DNA of 64,000 nt from an uncultured Lachnospiraceae bacterium (lineage in GTDB: Bacteria > Bacillota > Clostridia > Lachnospirales > Lachnospiraceae). The stretch spans positions 117,871 to 181,870 of the forward strand of contig CAJUJG010000001.1 of NCBI GenBank assembly GCA_910586715.1. Reading direction: 5' to 3'. Position 1 is the stretch's first letter. Each line of letters starts with the position of its first letter. Below, piece by piece: positions 46,770-55,494 of this stretch. The notes under the pieces are model-generated. The model ran no database searches. It was given only the letters and a program-made list of their open reading frames with translations, and was not told where the DNA came from. The translations under genes and the position numbers were made by a program.

Positions 46770-46806
46770 AGGTTGAGGTAAGCGGATTATCTCAACCTAT
46801 TTTTTG
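46770..46806 (+). terminator. Rho-independent terminator after rpmE
   Basis: AGGTTGAG (46770-46777) pairs with CTCAACCT (46791-46798), followed by ATTTTTT. An outer pair GCGTATCA/TGATACGC encloses it. Confidence 0.88.
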
Positions 46807-46826
46807 ATACGCAAAAGGGGGGAACG

Positions 46827-47795
46827 ATGGCGAAAAACAGAAAAACCCACTACTCTGGGATTGGAGGTCAGGCGGTCCTGGAGGGTGTCATGATGAAAAA
46901 CGGCGAGAAGTATGCCGTTGCAGTGAGAAAACCTGACGGAGAAATTGATGTAGAAACGCAGGAGTATAAAGGGTTTTGCGGAGATAAAAAATTTACAAAA
47001 ATTCCGTTTATCAGGGGGATTTTTTCCTTTATCGACTCTCTTGTGCTTGGTATGAAAGTGACGATGCACTCGGCGTCGTTTTACGAGGAGGACGAGGAGA
47101 TTGGCAAAAAGGAAGAGAAAGCCGCCGGAAGCAAAGCGGATGATATTATGATGGGGATAACGGTAGCATTGTCCGTGATTATTGCCGTGGCTCTTTTTAT
47201 GGTGCTTCCGTTTCTGCTTTCCGATTTGCTTGGCAAAGTGGTTCGCAATGCAAGTCTGATTGCTATTTTTGAAGGATTGATCAGAATACTGATTTTTGTG
47301 GGATATATTGTGGCGATTTCGCTTATGGAGGATATTAGGCGTCTTTATATGTATCACGGCGCAGAGCATAAGTGTATTAACTGTATTGAGCGCGGCAGAG
47401 CGTTAACCGTAAAGAACGTAATGCGCAGTTCAAGACAGCATAAGCGCTGCGGCACGAGCTTTTTGCTGTTTGTGGTGCTTGTCAGCGTGATTGTGTTCTT
47501 TTTTATCCGCGTTGACAATTTGGCATTGAAAATTGTGATCCGGCTTTTGCTGGTGCCTGTGATAGCGGGAATTTCGTATGAGATAATCCGGCTTGCAGGA
47601 AGAAGCGACAATGTGATTGTACAGATTATCTCGCGCCCCGGTCTGTGGCTTCAGAAGCTGACAACGAGAGAACCGGATGAGGATATGATAAAGGTTGCAA
47701 TCGCGTCGGTGGAGGCGGTGTTTGACTGGAGAAGCTATTTAAAGGAAGAGTTTCGATATACGGACGAACAGCTTCGGGCAGACGAAGAACCGTAG
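46827..47795 (+). CDS. DUF1385 membrane protein (YqhQ type)
   Basis: A 322-residue membrane protein of unknown role. The N-terminal GIGGQAVLEGVMMKNG and the central YHGAEHKCINCIERG are family hallmarks; four or so hydrophobic segments lie between residues 105 and 260. In many Firmicutes it sits just upstream of prmC-prfA as here, with 10 bases to prmC. GGGGGGAA precedes ATG. Confidence 0.92.
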   Translation: MAKNRKTHYSGIGGQAVLEGVMMKNGEKYAVAVRKPDGEIDVETQEYKGFCGDKKFTKIPFIRGIFSFIDSLVLGMKVTMHSASFYEEDEEIGKKEEKAAGSKADDIMMGITVALSVIIAVALFMVLPFLLSDLLGKVVRNASLIAIFEGLIRILIFVGYIVAISLMEDIRRLYMYHGAEHKCINCIERGRALTVKNVMRSSRQHKRCGTSFLLFVVLVSVIVFFFIRVDNLALKIVIRLLLVPVIAGISYEIIRLAGRSDNVIVQIISRPGLWLQKLTTREPDEDMIKVAIASVEAVFDWRSYLKEEFRYTDEQLRADEEP

Positions 47796-47805
47796 CGGAG
47801 GAGAT

Positions 47806-48663
47806 ATGACCTATAAGGAATTGTATGCGTATGGCGTTAAAGCGCTGGAGGAAGCCAGCGTAGCGGAGGCGGCACTGAATGCAAGGCTGCTGCTTGAGTA
47901 TGTGTGCCGTACGGACCGCAATACGCTTTTGGTTCATGGCGACAGCGTGCGCAGTCCGATAGAAGAGGAATTTTATAAAATAACGATAGAGAAGCGCAGG
48001 CAGCACATTCCGCTGCAGCACATTACAGGTGAGCAGGAGTTTATGGGGCTTGTTTTCCGGGTAAATGAACATACGCTTGTTCCGCGGCAGGACACGGAAA
48101 TTCTTGTAGAGGAAGCGATGCGGTATTTGGGCGACGGGATGCGGATTTTGGATTTGTGTACCGGGTCCGGCTGTATTTTGCTGAGTCTGTTAAAGTATAG
48201 CAATGAGTGTGAAGGGATTGGGATTGACATTTCCGAAAAGGCGCTTTTGGTGGCGCGGGAAAATGCCGGAAGGCTTGGATTGGACGCGTCGTTTTTGTGC
48301 GGCGACCTGTTTGAACCGCTTGCGGTTTTTTTGTCCGAACGCACGCGCGATAAGCTGTTTGACATCATCATATCCAATCCGCCGTATATTCCAAGCGGTG
48401 AGATTGCAAAGCTGATGCCGGAGGTGCGGGACCATGAGCCGCATATGGCGCTTGACGGTATGGAGGACGGATTATATTTTTACCGTAAAATTATTGATAA
48501 AGCGCCGTCTTATTTGAGAAAGAGCGGAATGTTGCTTTTTGAAATCGGATGCGAACAGGCAAAAGCGGTCAGCGCACTGCTGCGGGAAAAGGGGTTTGGA
48601 GCGATAGAGGTAATAAAGGATTATGCGGGTTTGGACCGTGTGATTAAGGCTGATTTGTGCTGA
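47806..48663 (+). CDS. prmC: Peptide chain release factor N5-glutamine methyltransferase
   Basis: Methylates the glutamine of the GGQ motif in release factors, here the next gene product. The 285 residues carry QHITGEQEFMGLVFRVN, LVPRQDTEILVEE, motif I ILDLCTGSGCILLSLL, and the catalytic IISNPPYIPSGEI. GGAGGA precedes ATG, ten bases after the DUF1385 stop. Confidence 0.96.
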   Translation: MTYKELYAYGVKALEEASVAEAALNARLLLEYVCRTDRNTLLVHGDSVRSPIEEEFYKITIEKRRQHIPLQHITGEQEFMGLVFRVNEHTLVPRQDTEILVEEAMRYLGDGMRILDLCTGSGCILLSLLKYSNECEGIGIDISEKALLVARENAGRLGLDASFLCGDLFEPLAVFLSERTRDKLFDIIISNPPYIPSGEIAKLMPEVRDHEPHMALDGMEDGLYFYRKIIDKAPSYLRKSGMLLFEIGCEQAKAVSALLREKGFGAIEVIKDYAGLDRVIKADLC

Positions 48664-48718
48664 TGTTAAATGAAAAAGGAACAGGTTTTTTAGCGTTGGC
48701 AGTATGGAGGATAGAGAA

Positions 48719-49801
48719 ATGTTTGATAAATTGGAGGATTTGCTGCACCGTTTTGAGGAAATTTTAAATGAACTGAATGAGCCGACGGTGGCGGAAAATC
48801 AGGCGCGTTTTCGGGCGCTGATGAAGGAGCAGAGCGATTTGACGCCGATTGTGGAGGCGTATCGGGAATATAAGAAGTGCAATGAGACGGTGGAGGATTC
48901 GCTTTCCCTTTTGGATTCGGAAAATGACGAGGAAATGCGGGAGATGTTGAAGGAAGAGCTCAATGATGCGAAAAAGCGTATTGAGGAGCTTGAGACGCAG
49001 CTCAAGGTTCTGCTTTTGCCAAAGGACCCGAATGATGACAAGAACGTTATCGTAGAGATCAGGGCAGGTGCAGGCGGAGACGAGGCGGCTCTGTTCGCGG
49101 CGGAGATATATCGAATGTATGTTCATTACGCGGAGGGAAGGCGCTGGAAGGTTGAGCTATTAAATGTGGATGAAATCGGCACCGGCGGCATGAAGGAAGT
49201 GCAGTTCGTGATTACGGGACAGGGTGCATATTCACGCATGAAATACGAGAGCGGCGTGCACCGCGTGCAGCGTGTGCCCGAGACAGAGAGCGGCGGACGG
49301 ATTCACACGTCTACAATCAGCGTTGCGGTGATGCCGGAGGTGGATGAGGATATTGACATTGTGATTGACGAGAAGGATATTCGTGTGGACGTTATGCGTG
49401 CGTCGGGAAACGGCGGACAATGCGTCAATACGACGGACTCGGCGGTACGTCTGACGCATTACCCTACGGGAATTGTGGTGTACAGTCAGACGGAGAAATC
49501 GCAGCTGCAAAATAAGGCAAAGGCGTTTGCGCTGTTAAAGTCAAAGCTCTATGATATGGAGCAGCAGCAGCGTCACGACGCGGAGGCGGAGCTTCGCAGA
49601 AGTCAAATCGGTACGGGTGACCGTTCGGAGAAAATCAGAACGTACAATTTCCCGCAGGGACGCGTCACGGACCACAGAATTAATTTGACGCTGTATAAGC
49701 TTGACAAGATTATGAACGGTGATATTGAAGAGATATTGGACGCATGTATTTCCGCGGATCAGGCGGCGAAGCTGGTGCGCATGAATGGGGAAGCAGTATA
49801 A
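48719..49801 (+). CDS. prfA: Peptide chain release factor 1
   Basis: Ends translation at UAA and UAG. The 360 residues include the tripeptide region RVPETESGGRIHTS and the GGQ loop ASGNGGQCVNTTDSAVRLTH. ATG 48719, with GGAGG eight bases upstream, is preferred over ATG 48704. It lies 55 bases after prmC, the enzyme that modifies it. Confidence 0.97.
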   Translation: MFDKLEDLLHRFEEILNELNEPTVAENQARFRALMKEQSDLTPIVEAYREYKKCNETVEDSLSLLDSENDEEMREMLKEELNDAKKRIEELETQLKVLLLPKDPNDDKNVIVEIRAGAGGDEAALFAAEIYRMYVHYAEGRRWKVELLNVDEIGTGGMKEVQFVITGQGAYSRMKYESGVHRVQRVPETESGGRIHTSTISVAVMPEVDEDIDIVIDEKDIRVDVMRASGNGGQCVNTTDSAVRLTHYPTGIVVYSQTEKSQLQNKAKAFALLKSKLYDMEQQQRHDAEAELRRSQIGTGDRSEKIRTYNFPQGRVTDHRINLTLYKLDKIMNGDIEEILDACISADQAAKLVRMNGEAV

Positions 49802-49810
49802 GAGATTTGG

Positions 49811-49846
49811 AAAAGACTGTTACTTCAGGGTGGCAGTCTTTTTTTT
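49811..49846 (+). terminator. Rho-independent terminator after prfA
   Basis: AAAAGACTG (49811-49819) pairs with CAGTCTTTT, and a run of eight T follows from 49839. Confidence 0.88.
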
Positions 49847-49930
49847 GCAAATTTATGCTCAAATTTCACAAAATAAATGTTTGGTTTTTATATAAATGTT
49901 CTATTCTTGAGAAAAAATATGGCAGCAGTA

Positions 49931-49960
49931 TTGAAAAAATGTGACATTTTACAGTATAAT
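49931..49960 (+). promoter_or_regulatory. Predicted sigma-A promoter of chemoreceptor gene
   Basis: TTGAAA at 49931-49936, 18-base spacer, TATAAT at 49955-49960. I see no sigma-D (flagellar) promoter pattern here. Confidence 0.6.
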
Positions 49961-50003
49961 TATATTAATTCACTGCCAAATTCGATAAAAAGGAGAGAAA
50001 CGT

Positions 50004-51569
50004 ATGAAGTTAAAACAGAAATTGCTTATGTTAGTAATGATTCCTGTTGTATTGTTAGGATTGGGCGTAGCGTTAATCGCGGCGCAGCTCGCAAAAACTT
50101 CTATGGTAGAGAGTACGAAGACACAGTTAGCAATTGCATGTGAGGGATATAGTGGGGATGTCAATGCGTTTAACGCGCAGGAGATTGACATTACAGTATT
50201 CGTTGGTGATACGCGTGCGGTCAGTTCCATTGACGGCGTTGTCGGAACGCAGGCATCAGCCGAAGTTATAGCCAAAACCTTGCAGGGGCAGGAGATTTAT
50301 TTCAGTACGAATGCAAATGTAAACGGACAGCCGTATTACGGATATTATATTCCGACGGCAAACGGTATGTTGTTTGCCGGCAAACCGCAGGCGGAGGTCA
50401 AACAGAACATCAATGCTTTAATTGGAACGATTGTGGGATTTTCCGTAGTCGCAATGATTATTGTGGCGATTATCGCTTACATTGTTTCCGGCAGGATTGC
50501 AGCATTGATTATCAACGTCAGCCGGACGGTACATTATGTGGCGGAGGGTGACCTCACCTGTGAGGTGCAGGATATTAAAGGGCATGACGAAGTAATCGCC
50601 ATGAATAATTCCGTCAAGGGAATGGTTATGAATTTGCGCGAGGTGCTTTCCAAAACGCTTGGCGTCAGCCGGGAGGTTTTAAATTCTTCGGAAGCACTGA
50701 GCGATACTTCGACATCGACTTTGCACGCGTGTGAGGAGATTGCCAGGGCGATTGAGGATGTGGCACAGAACAATACGGCGCAGGCGGGGATTGCGTCAGA
50801 TGTTTCGACAGGCGTTGCCATTATGCAGGAAAAAACGGGGGATATTTCTGCAAGTGTCAGCGATATTGAAAGCTGCTCCGCAAGTTTGGTGGAAAATTGC
50901 AACGATATGCGGTTGAAAATTACGGCGACACAGAAGAATAGCGCGATGATGTCGGAGAGCGTTATTGGGATTAAGGAAAAGATTGATGAGACAAACAAGG
51001 TAATTGCAAAGATGTCTGAAATTCTTGCAGGAATCGAAGACATTGCATCACAGACAAAGCTGCTGTCCCTGAATGCTTCCATAGAGGCTGCAAGAGCGGG
51101 CGAGTTTGGAAAAGGGTTCAGCGTTGTTGCCGACAGTATCCGTACCTTGTCGGAAAATACAGGACAGGAACTTATCAGCATTAAGGATATTATTGCGAAC
51201 ATAACAAGCGACTTTAAGGAGTGCGCGGACAGCATTGACATTGCGGTAGAGAATAATAACGAGAGCGCTAAGAGCATTTCGGAGGTTATCAGCTCGTTCG
51301 AGGCGGTTGACTATGCAATTCAGGATACATCAAAACAGGTAGAGTTGATTAGCGTGGCAGTAGAGGAGACCAATAAGCAGTTGGTTGAGGTGGCACGTGA
51401 GATTACGACGCTGGGTGAGGCGTCTGAGAGCAATGCGGCGGCAAGCCAGCAGGTGAACGCTTCTGTTGAGGAGCTGACGGCTTTGATGGGCTCTGTAGAT
51501 CAAAGCGCAGGGGATCTTTCCGAAGAGGCAAAGAGCCTGCAAGAGGCGCTGAAAATCTTTAAATTATAA
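50004..51569 (+). CDS. Methyl-accepting chemotaxis protein
   Basis: A 521-residue receptor. A signal anchor (residues 7-29) and a second membrane segment (about 137-160) enclose a small extracellular domain of about 105 residues, the size of a single-Cache-like sensor. HAMP follows, then the signalling domain with hairpin tip IASQTKLLSLNASIEAARAG and GKGFSVVADSIRTLSENT. The tip matches CheA/CheW-binding receptors with small changes. The ligand is unknown, and no other chemotaxis gene is nearby. AAGGAGAG precedes ATG. Confidence 0.93.
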   Translation: MKLKQKLLMLVMIPVVLLGLGVALIAAQLAKTSMVESTKTQLAIACEGYSGDVNAFNAQEIDITVFVGDTRAVSSIDGVVGTQASAEVIAKTLQGQEIYFSTNANVNGQPYYGYYIPTANGMLFAGKPQAEVKQNINALIGTIVGFSVVAMIIVAIIAYIVSGRIAALIINVSRTVHYVAEGDLTCEVQDIKGHDEVIAMNNSVKGMVMNLREVLSKTLGVSREVLNSSEALSDTSTSTLHACEEIARAIEDVAQNNTAQAGIASDVSTGVAIMQEKTGDISASVSDIESCSASLVENCNDMRLKITATQKNSAMMSESVIGIKEKIDETNKVIAKMSEILAGIEDIASQTKLLSLNASIEAARAGEFGKGFSVVADSIRTLSENTGQELISIKDIIANITSDFKECADSIDIAVENNNESAKSISEVISSFEAVDYAIQDTSKQVELISVAVEETNKQLVEVAREITTLGEASESNAAASQQVNASVEELTALMGSVDQSAGDLSEEAKSLQEALKIFKL

Positions 51570-51576
51570 AAAATGC

Positions 51577-51605
51577 TTGAAAGTGTCCGTTTTGTATGTT
51601 ATCAT
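51577..51605 (+). promoter_or_regulatory. Predicted promoter of aspS leader
   Basis: TTGAAA at 51577-51582, 17-base spacer, TATCAT at 51600-51605. It would give an unusually long leader of about 255 bases. Confidence 0.5.
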
Positions 51606-51737
51606 ATAATGAACGTTAGCGAGAAGAGCAAACATATTTGTTCGGCGAGCGGCGAATGGCGATTATAAGTCGCAGATTTATAATCTGTAAAACTGTAAAA
51701 AACAGGAATTTCATACGGTATTTTATGGAAATAAGGA

Positions 51738-51835
51738 GACAACGGCGTCACTGGCATATAGATGTTTTTTGTGATGCGTTTGTCAATCAAATCATGAAGC
51801 TTATCCGTCCCGGCGTACATCTGTATACCGGGACG
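51738..51835 (+). promoter_or_regulatory. Structured aspS leader with terminator-like hairpin
   Basis: Two hairpins follow each other. The first pairs GACAACGGCGTCAC (51738-51751) with GTGATGCGTTTGTC (51771-51784), with two mismatches and one wobble. The second pairs CGTCCCGG (51806-51813) with CCGGGACG (51828-51835), extended inside, and is followed by TTCTTT, then the aspS ribosome binding site. An additional CAGATT/AATCTG palindrome lies near 51675. It may act as an attenuator. No T-box consensus (GGGTGGNACC) is present. Confidence 0.45.
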
Positions 51836-51865
51836 TTCTTTGTCCTGTCGGAGGAGGAATGAAAA

Positions 51866-53602
51866 ATGTATCGTGATATGACGATGAACGAGATTGGCGA
51901 AGAGCACATCGGAACGACATTACAGGTTGCAGGGTGGGTGGAAAACATACGCGACCACGGCGGTGTGTCATTTATTGATTTGCGGGATATGTACGGTGTT
52001 TTGCAGGTGGTGATGCGAGACACAACGCTTCTGCGCGGTATTGTAAAGGAGATGTGTGTATCTGTTGAGGGATTGGTTGAAAAGAGAGACGCAGAAACCT
52101 ACAATCCGAAAATACCGACGGGAACCATTGAACTTGAGGCAAAACAGGTGACGGTTCTTGGAAAAGTGTATCAGCAGCTTCCGTTTGAGATTATGACTTC
52201 AAAGGAAACACGCGAGGAAGTGCGGTTAAAGTACCGCTATTTGGATTTGAGAAACGCAAAGGTGCGGGACAACATGATTTTCCGCTCACAGGTGATTGCT
52301 TTTTTGCGCCAAAAGATGACAGAGCTTGGATTTTTGGAAATTCAGACGCCGATTTTATGCGCGTCATCGCCGGAGGGGGCAAGGGATTATATTGTGCCCT
52401 CGCGGAAATATAAAGGGAAATTTTACGCGCTTCCGCAGGCGCCGCAGCAGTATAAACAGCTTTTGATGGTGTCGGGGTTTGACAAATATTTTCAGATTGC
52501 GCCGTGTTTTCGCGATGAGGATGCGCGGGCAGACCGTTCGCCGGGGGAGTTTTATCAGCTTGATTTTGAGATGAGCTTTGCGACGCAGGAGGATGTGTTC
52601 CGGGTGGGTGAGGAGGTACTCTCTGCCACATTTGAGAAGTTTGCGCCAAAGGGATATACCGTTACGAAGGCGCCGTATCCTGTGATTAGCTTTCAGCAGG
52701 CAATGCTGGAGTTTGGAACGGATAAGCCGGATTTGCGCAATCCGCTGCGTATTATAGATGTGACGGACTTCTTTCAAAAGTGCAGTTTTAAGCCGTTTCT
52801 TGGCAGGACGGTGCGCGCGATTAAAGTACATGCCGAGATGTCGAAGGGCTTTCATGAGAAATTGCTTAGTTTTGCGACAGGCTTGGGTATGGGCGGTCTT
52901 GGGTATCTTGAGATTGCGGACGATTTAAGCTACAAAGGACCGATTGACAAGTTTATTCCGCAGGAATTGAAGCGGGAGCTTGCGGATATTGCGGCGCTTG
53001 CAGCGGGCGATACGATTTTCTTTATTGCGGATAAGGAGGAGCGTGCCAATTATTATGCGGGACAGCTTCGCATGGAGCTTGGAGAGAAGCTTGACTTGTG
53101 TGAGAAGAATGCGTATCGGTTTTGTTATGTAAATGATTTTCCGATGTATGAGCGCGACCCGGAGACGAAGCAGGTTGGCTTTACGCACAATCCGTTTTCG
53201 ATGCCGCAGGGGGGACTTGCAGCGCTTGAGAAGGAAAACCCGCTGGAGATTTTGGCGTACCAGTATGATATTGTGTGCAACGGCGTGGAGCTGTCAAGCG
53301 GCGCGGTGAGAAACCATGATATTGACATTATGGTAAAAGCATTTGCAATTGCGGGGTATGACGAGGAGACGTTAAAGGCGAAGTTTGGCGCGCTGTATCA
53401 GGCGTTCCGGTTTGGCGCGCCGCCGCATGCGGGAATGGCGCCGGGCGTGGACAGGATGCTGATGCTGCTTAAAAATGAGGAGAATATCCGTGAGACGATT
53501 GTGTTTCCGATGAGCAGCTCGGCGCAGGATTTGATGTGCGGTGCGCCGAATGACGTGACGGAGCAGCAGCTTCGGGAGGTGCATATTAAGGTTCGGGATT
53601 AA
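51866..53602 (+). CDS. aspS: Aspartyl-tRNA synthetase
   Basis: Class II bacterial-type AspRS of 578 residues: OB-fold (LQVAGWVENIRDHGGVSFIDLRD), catalytic core with motif 2 FRDEDARADRSPGEFYQLDFEMSF, a GAD insert, and motif 3 GAPPHAGMAPGVDRMLML. Motif 2 carries SPGEFYQLD where many Firmicutes have QPEFTQID, a form I associate with alphaproteobacterial enzymes. The gatCAB genes follow, which suggests it also charges tRNA-Asn (non-discriminating) for the amidotransferase; that is inference. GGAGGAGG precedes ATG. Confidence 0.96.
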   Translation: MYRDMTMNEIGEEHIGTTLQVAGWVENIRDHGGVSFIDLRDMYGVLQVVMRDTTLLRGIVKEMCVSVEGLVEKRDAETYNPKIPTGTIELEAKQVTVLGKVYQQLPFEIMTSKETREEVRLKYRYLDLRNAKVRDNMIFRSQVIAFLRQKMTELGFLEIQTPILCASSPEGARDYIVPSRKYKGKFYALPQAPQQYKQLLMVSGFDKYFQIAPCFRDEDARADRSPGEFYQLDFEMSFATQEDVFRVGEEVLSATFEKFAPKGYTVTKAPYPVISFQQAMLEFGTDKPDLRNPLRIIDVTDFFQKCSFKPFLGRTVRAIKVHAEMSKGFHEKLLSFATGLGMGGLGYLEIADDLSYKGPIDKFIPQELKRELADIAALAAGDTIFFIADKEERANYYAGQLRMELGEKLDLCEKNAYRFCYVNDFPMYERDPETKQVGFTHNPFSMPQGGLAALEKENPLEILAYQYDIVCNGVELSSGAVRNHDIDIMVKAFAIAGYDEETLKAKFGALYQAFRFGAPPHAGMAPGVDRMLMLLKNEENIRETIVFPMSSSAQDLMCGAPNDVTEQQLREVHIKVRD

Positions 53603-53692
53603 AGCACGAAAAGATTTTCTAAGTCCGCACAAAACGCGAACTAAGAAAATCTAAAGTTTCGTGCTGGAAGAACGCAAAGGGCGGCGTTCTTC
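53603..53692 (+). repeat. Two inverted repeats between aspS and gatC
   Basis: An imperfect long hairpin has arms starting AGCACGAAA (53603-53611) and ending TTTCGTGCT (53657-53665) with AGATTTTCT and AGAAAATCT inside. Next to it a second hairpin pairs GAAGAACGC (53667-53675) with GCGTTCTTC (53684-53692). No T-run follows, so read-through into gatC is likely. Confidence 0.6.
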
Positions 53693-53714
53693 AAAAGAAA
53701 GTAGGGAGGTTGAA

Positions 53715-54005
53715 ATGGCTAATATTATTTCTGATGAAACGATTGAATATGTGGGAATTCTTGCGAAGCTCGCGCTTTCTGACGAGGAGAAGGAGCAGGC
53801 AAAGAAGGATATGGGGCGAATGCTGGATTATATTGACAAGCTTGGAGAGCTTGATACAACAGGGATTGAACCGATGTCGCATGTGTTTCCCGTGCAGAAT
53901 ATCTTTCGGGAGGATGTGGTAACGAACGGCGGCGAAAGCAGGGAGACGCTGGAGAATGCACCGGAACAGAAAGACAACATGTTTATCGTGCCTATAACAA
54001 TATAA
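53715..54005 (+). CDS. gatC: Asp/Glu-tRNA amidotransferase subunit C
   Basis: Small helper subunit of GatCAB, which turns Asp-tRNA-Asn and Glu-tRNA-Gln into the amide forms. The 96 residues show IEYVGILAKLALSDEEKE, LDYIDKLGELDTTGIEPM and the final PEQKDNMFIVP. ATG 53715 follows GGGAGG; the frame upstream to 53661 runs through the inverted repeats and is not coding. It is 13 bases from gatA. Confidence 0.95.
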   Translation: MANIISDETIEYVGILAKLALSDEEKEQAKKDMGRMLDYIDKLGELDTTGIEPMSHVFPVQNIFREDVVTNGGESRETLENAPEQKDNMFIVPITI

Positions 54006-54018
54006 AGAGGAGAGCGGG

Positions 54019-55473
54019 ATGGATTTATTATCGTACAGTGCCGTGGAGCTTGCGGCGGCAATCAAAGAGGGAAAGGCAACTGCCGTGCAGGCAATGGAGG
54101 CGGTGCTTGCTAGGATAGGGGAAACGGAGGGAACAATCAACGCTTATGTGACGATTGATAAGGAAGCGGCGCTTGCGGTGGCACAACGGACGCAGGAAAA
54201 GATTGCATCGGGTGCGTTTGCAGGACCGCTTGCGGGTGTTCCGGTGGCAGTGAAGGACAACCTGTGTACGAAGGGGATACTGACGACCTGTGCGTCAAGG
54301 ATGCTTGGAAACTTTGTTCCGACTTTTTCGGCGGAGGCGGTTACAAAATTGGAACATGCGGGTGCGGTGGTAATCGGAAAGACGAACATGGATGAATTTG
54401 CAATGGGCTCCACGACAGAAACTTCTGCATATGGAGAAACGAAAAATCCGTGGAATTTGGCGCATGTGCCGGGGGGCTCGTCGGGCGGTTCGGCAGCGGC
54501 AGTGGCATCGAACGAATGTTTTTTTGCGCTTGGCTCGGATACGGGCGGCTCAATACGGCAGCCGGCGTCTTTTTGCGGTGTTGTGGGGCTAAAGCCGACT
54601 TATGGAACGGTTTCAAGGTATGGGTTGGTTGCGTACGGTTCTTCCCTGGATCAGATTGGACCTCTGACGAAAAACGTATCGGACTGCGCTGCGGTGTTGG
54701 AAGTGATTGCCGCGCAGGATGAAAAAGATTCGACGTCCATAAAACGGGAGGATACGGATTTTGCGGCTGCATTGCTTGAAGATGTGGCGGGGCTGCGGAT
54801 TGGCATTCCGCGGGATTATTTTGGTGAGGGGCTTGACGCGGAAGTCAGGAAAGCGGTGCTTGCGGCGGCAGATGCGCTTTCTGGGAAGGGCGCTGTCGTT
54901 GAGGAGTTTGATTTGGGACTTGTGGAGTATGCGATTCCCACCTATTATACAATCGCGGCTGCCGAGGCAAGTTCGAACTTAGAGCGTTTCGACGGTGTGA
55001 AGTACGGTTACCGCGCACAGGAATTTGACGGGCTGCACGAGATGTACAAAAAGACGCGTTCGGAGGGCTTTGGCGCAGAGGTAAAGCGCAGGATTATGCT
55101 CGGCTCGTTTGTGTTAAGCTCCGGTTATTACGATGCGTATTATCTCAAGGCATTAAAGGTAAAGGCTATGATTAAAAAGGCGTTTGACGACGCGTTTGCG
55201 AACTTTGATTTAATTTTAGGACCTGTTGCGCCGACGACTGCGCCAAGGCTTGGCGAGAGCTTATCGGACCCGCTCAAAATGTATCTTGGCGACATTTATA
55301 CAATCTCCGTAAATCTTGCGGGACTGCCGGCAATTTCCGTTCCGTGCGGAAAGGACACAAAAGGGCTTCCGATTGGGTTACAGTTGATTGCGGACAGCTT
55401 TCAGGAGAAAAAACTGCTGCGGGCAGCCTACACCTACGAACAGCTGCGCGGCGCGTTTGGCATGGAACATTAG
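54019..55473 (+). CDS. gatA: Asp/Glu-tRNA amidotransferase subunit A
   Basis: Amidase subunit that releases ammonia from glutamine. The 484 residues contain the amidase signature and the Ser-cisSer-Lys triad: Lys in VAVKDNLCTKG, the serines in PGGSSGGSAAAVAS and SDTGGSIRQPASFCG. AGGAGAG precedes ATG. Full length; operon with gatC and gatB. Confidence 0.97.
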   Translation: MDLLSYSAVELAAAIKEGKATAVQAMEAVLARIGETEGTINAYVTIDKEAALAVAQRTQEKIASGAFAGPLAGVPVAVKDNLCTKGILTTCASRMLGNFVPTFSAEAVTKLEHAGAVVIGKTNMDEFAMGSTTETSAYGETKNPWNLAHVPGGSSGGSAAAVASNECFFALGSDTGGSIRQPASFCGVVGLKPTYGTVSRYGLVAYGSSLDQIGPLTKNVSDCAAVLEVIAAQDEKDSTSIKREDTDFAAALLEDVAGLRIGIPRDYFGEGLDAEVRKAVLAAADALSGKGAVVEEFDLGLVEYAIPTYYTIAAAEASSNLERFDGVKYGYRAQEFDGLHEMYKKTRSEGFGAEVKRRIMLGSFVLSSGYYDAYYLKALKVKAMIKKAFDDAFANFDLILGPVAPTTAPRLGESLSDPLKMYLGDIYTISVNLAGLPAISVPCGKDTKGLPIGLQLIADSFQEKKLLRAAYTYEQLRGAFGMEH

Positions 55474-55494
55474 GAAAGGACAGGGATAAGAGAG

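Noticed and set aside
51638..51862. 74-residue open frame upstream of aspS ending just before its start
   Set aside because: TTG start without a ribosome binding site, runs through the structured leader, unnatural composition; translational coupling remains only a remote option.
51570..51865. T-box riboswitch before aspS
   Set aside because: No GGGTGGNACC-type sequence and no recognisable specifier layout.
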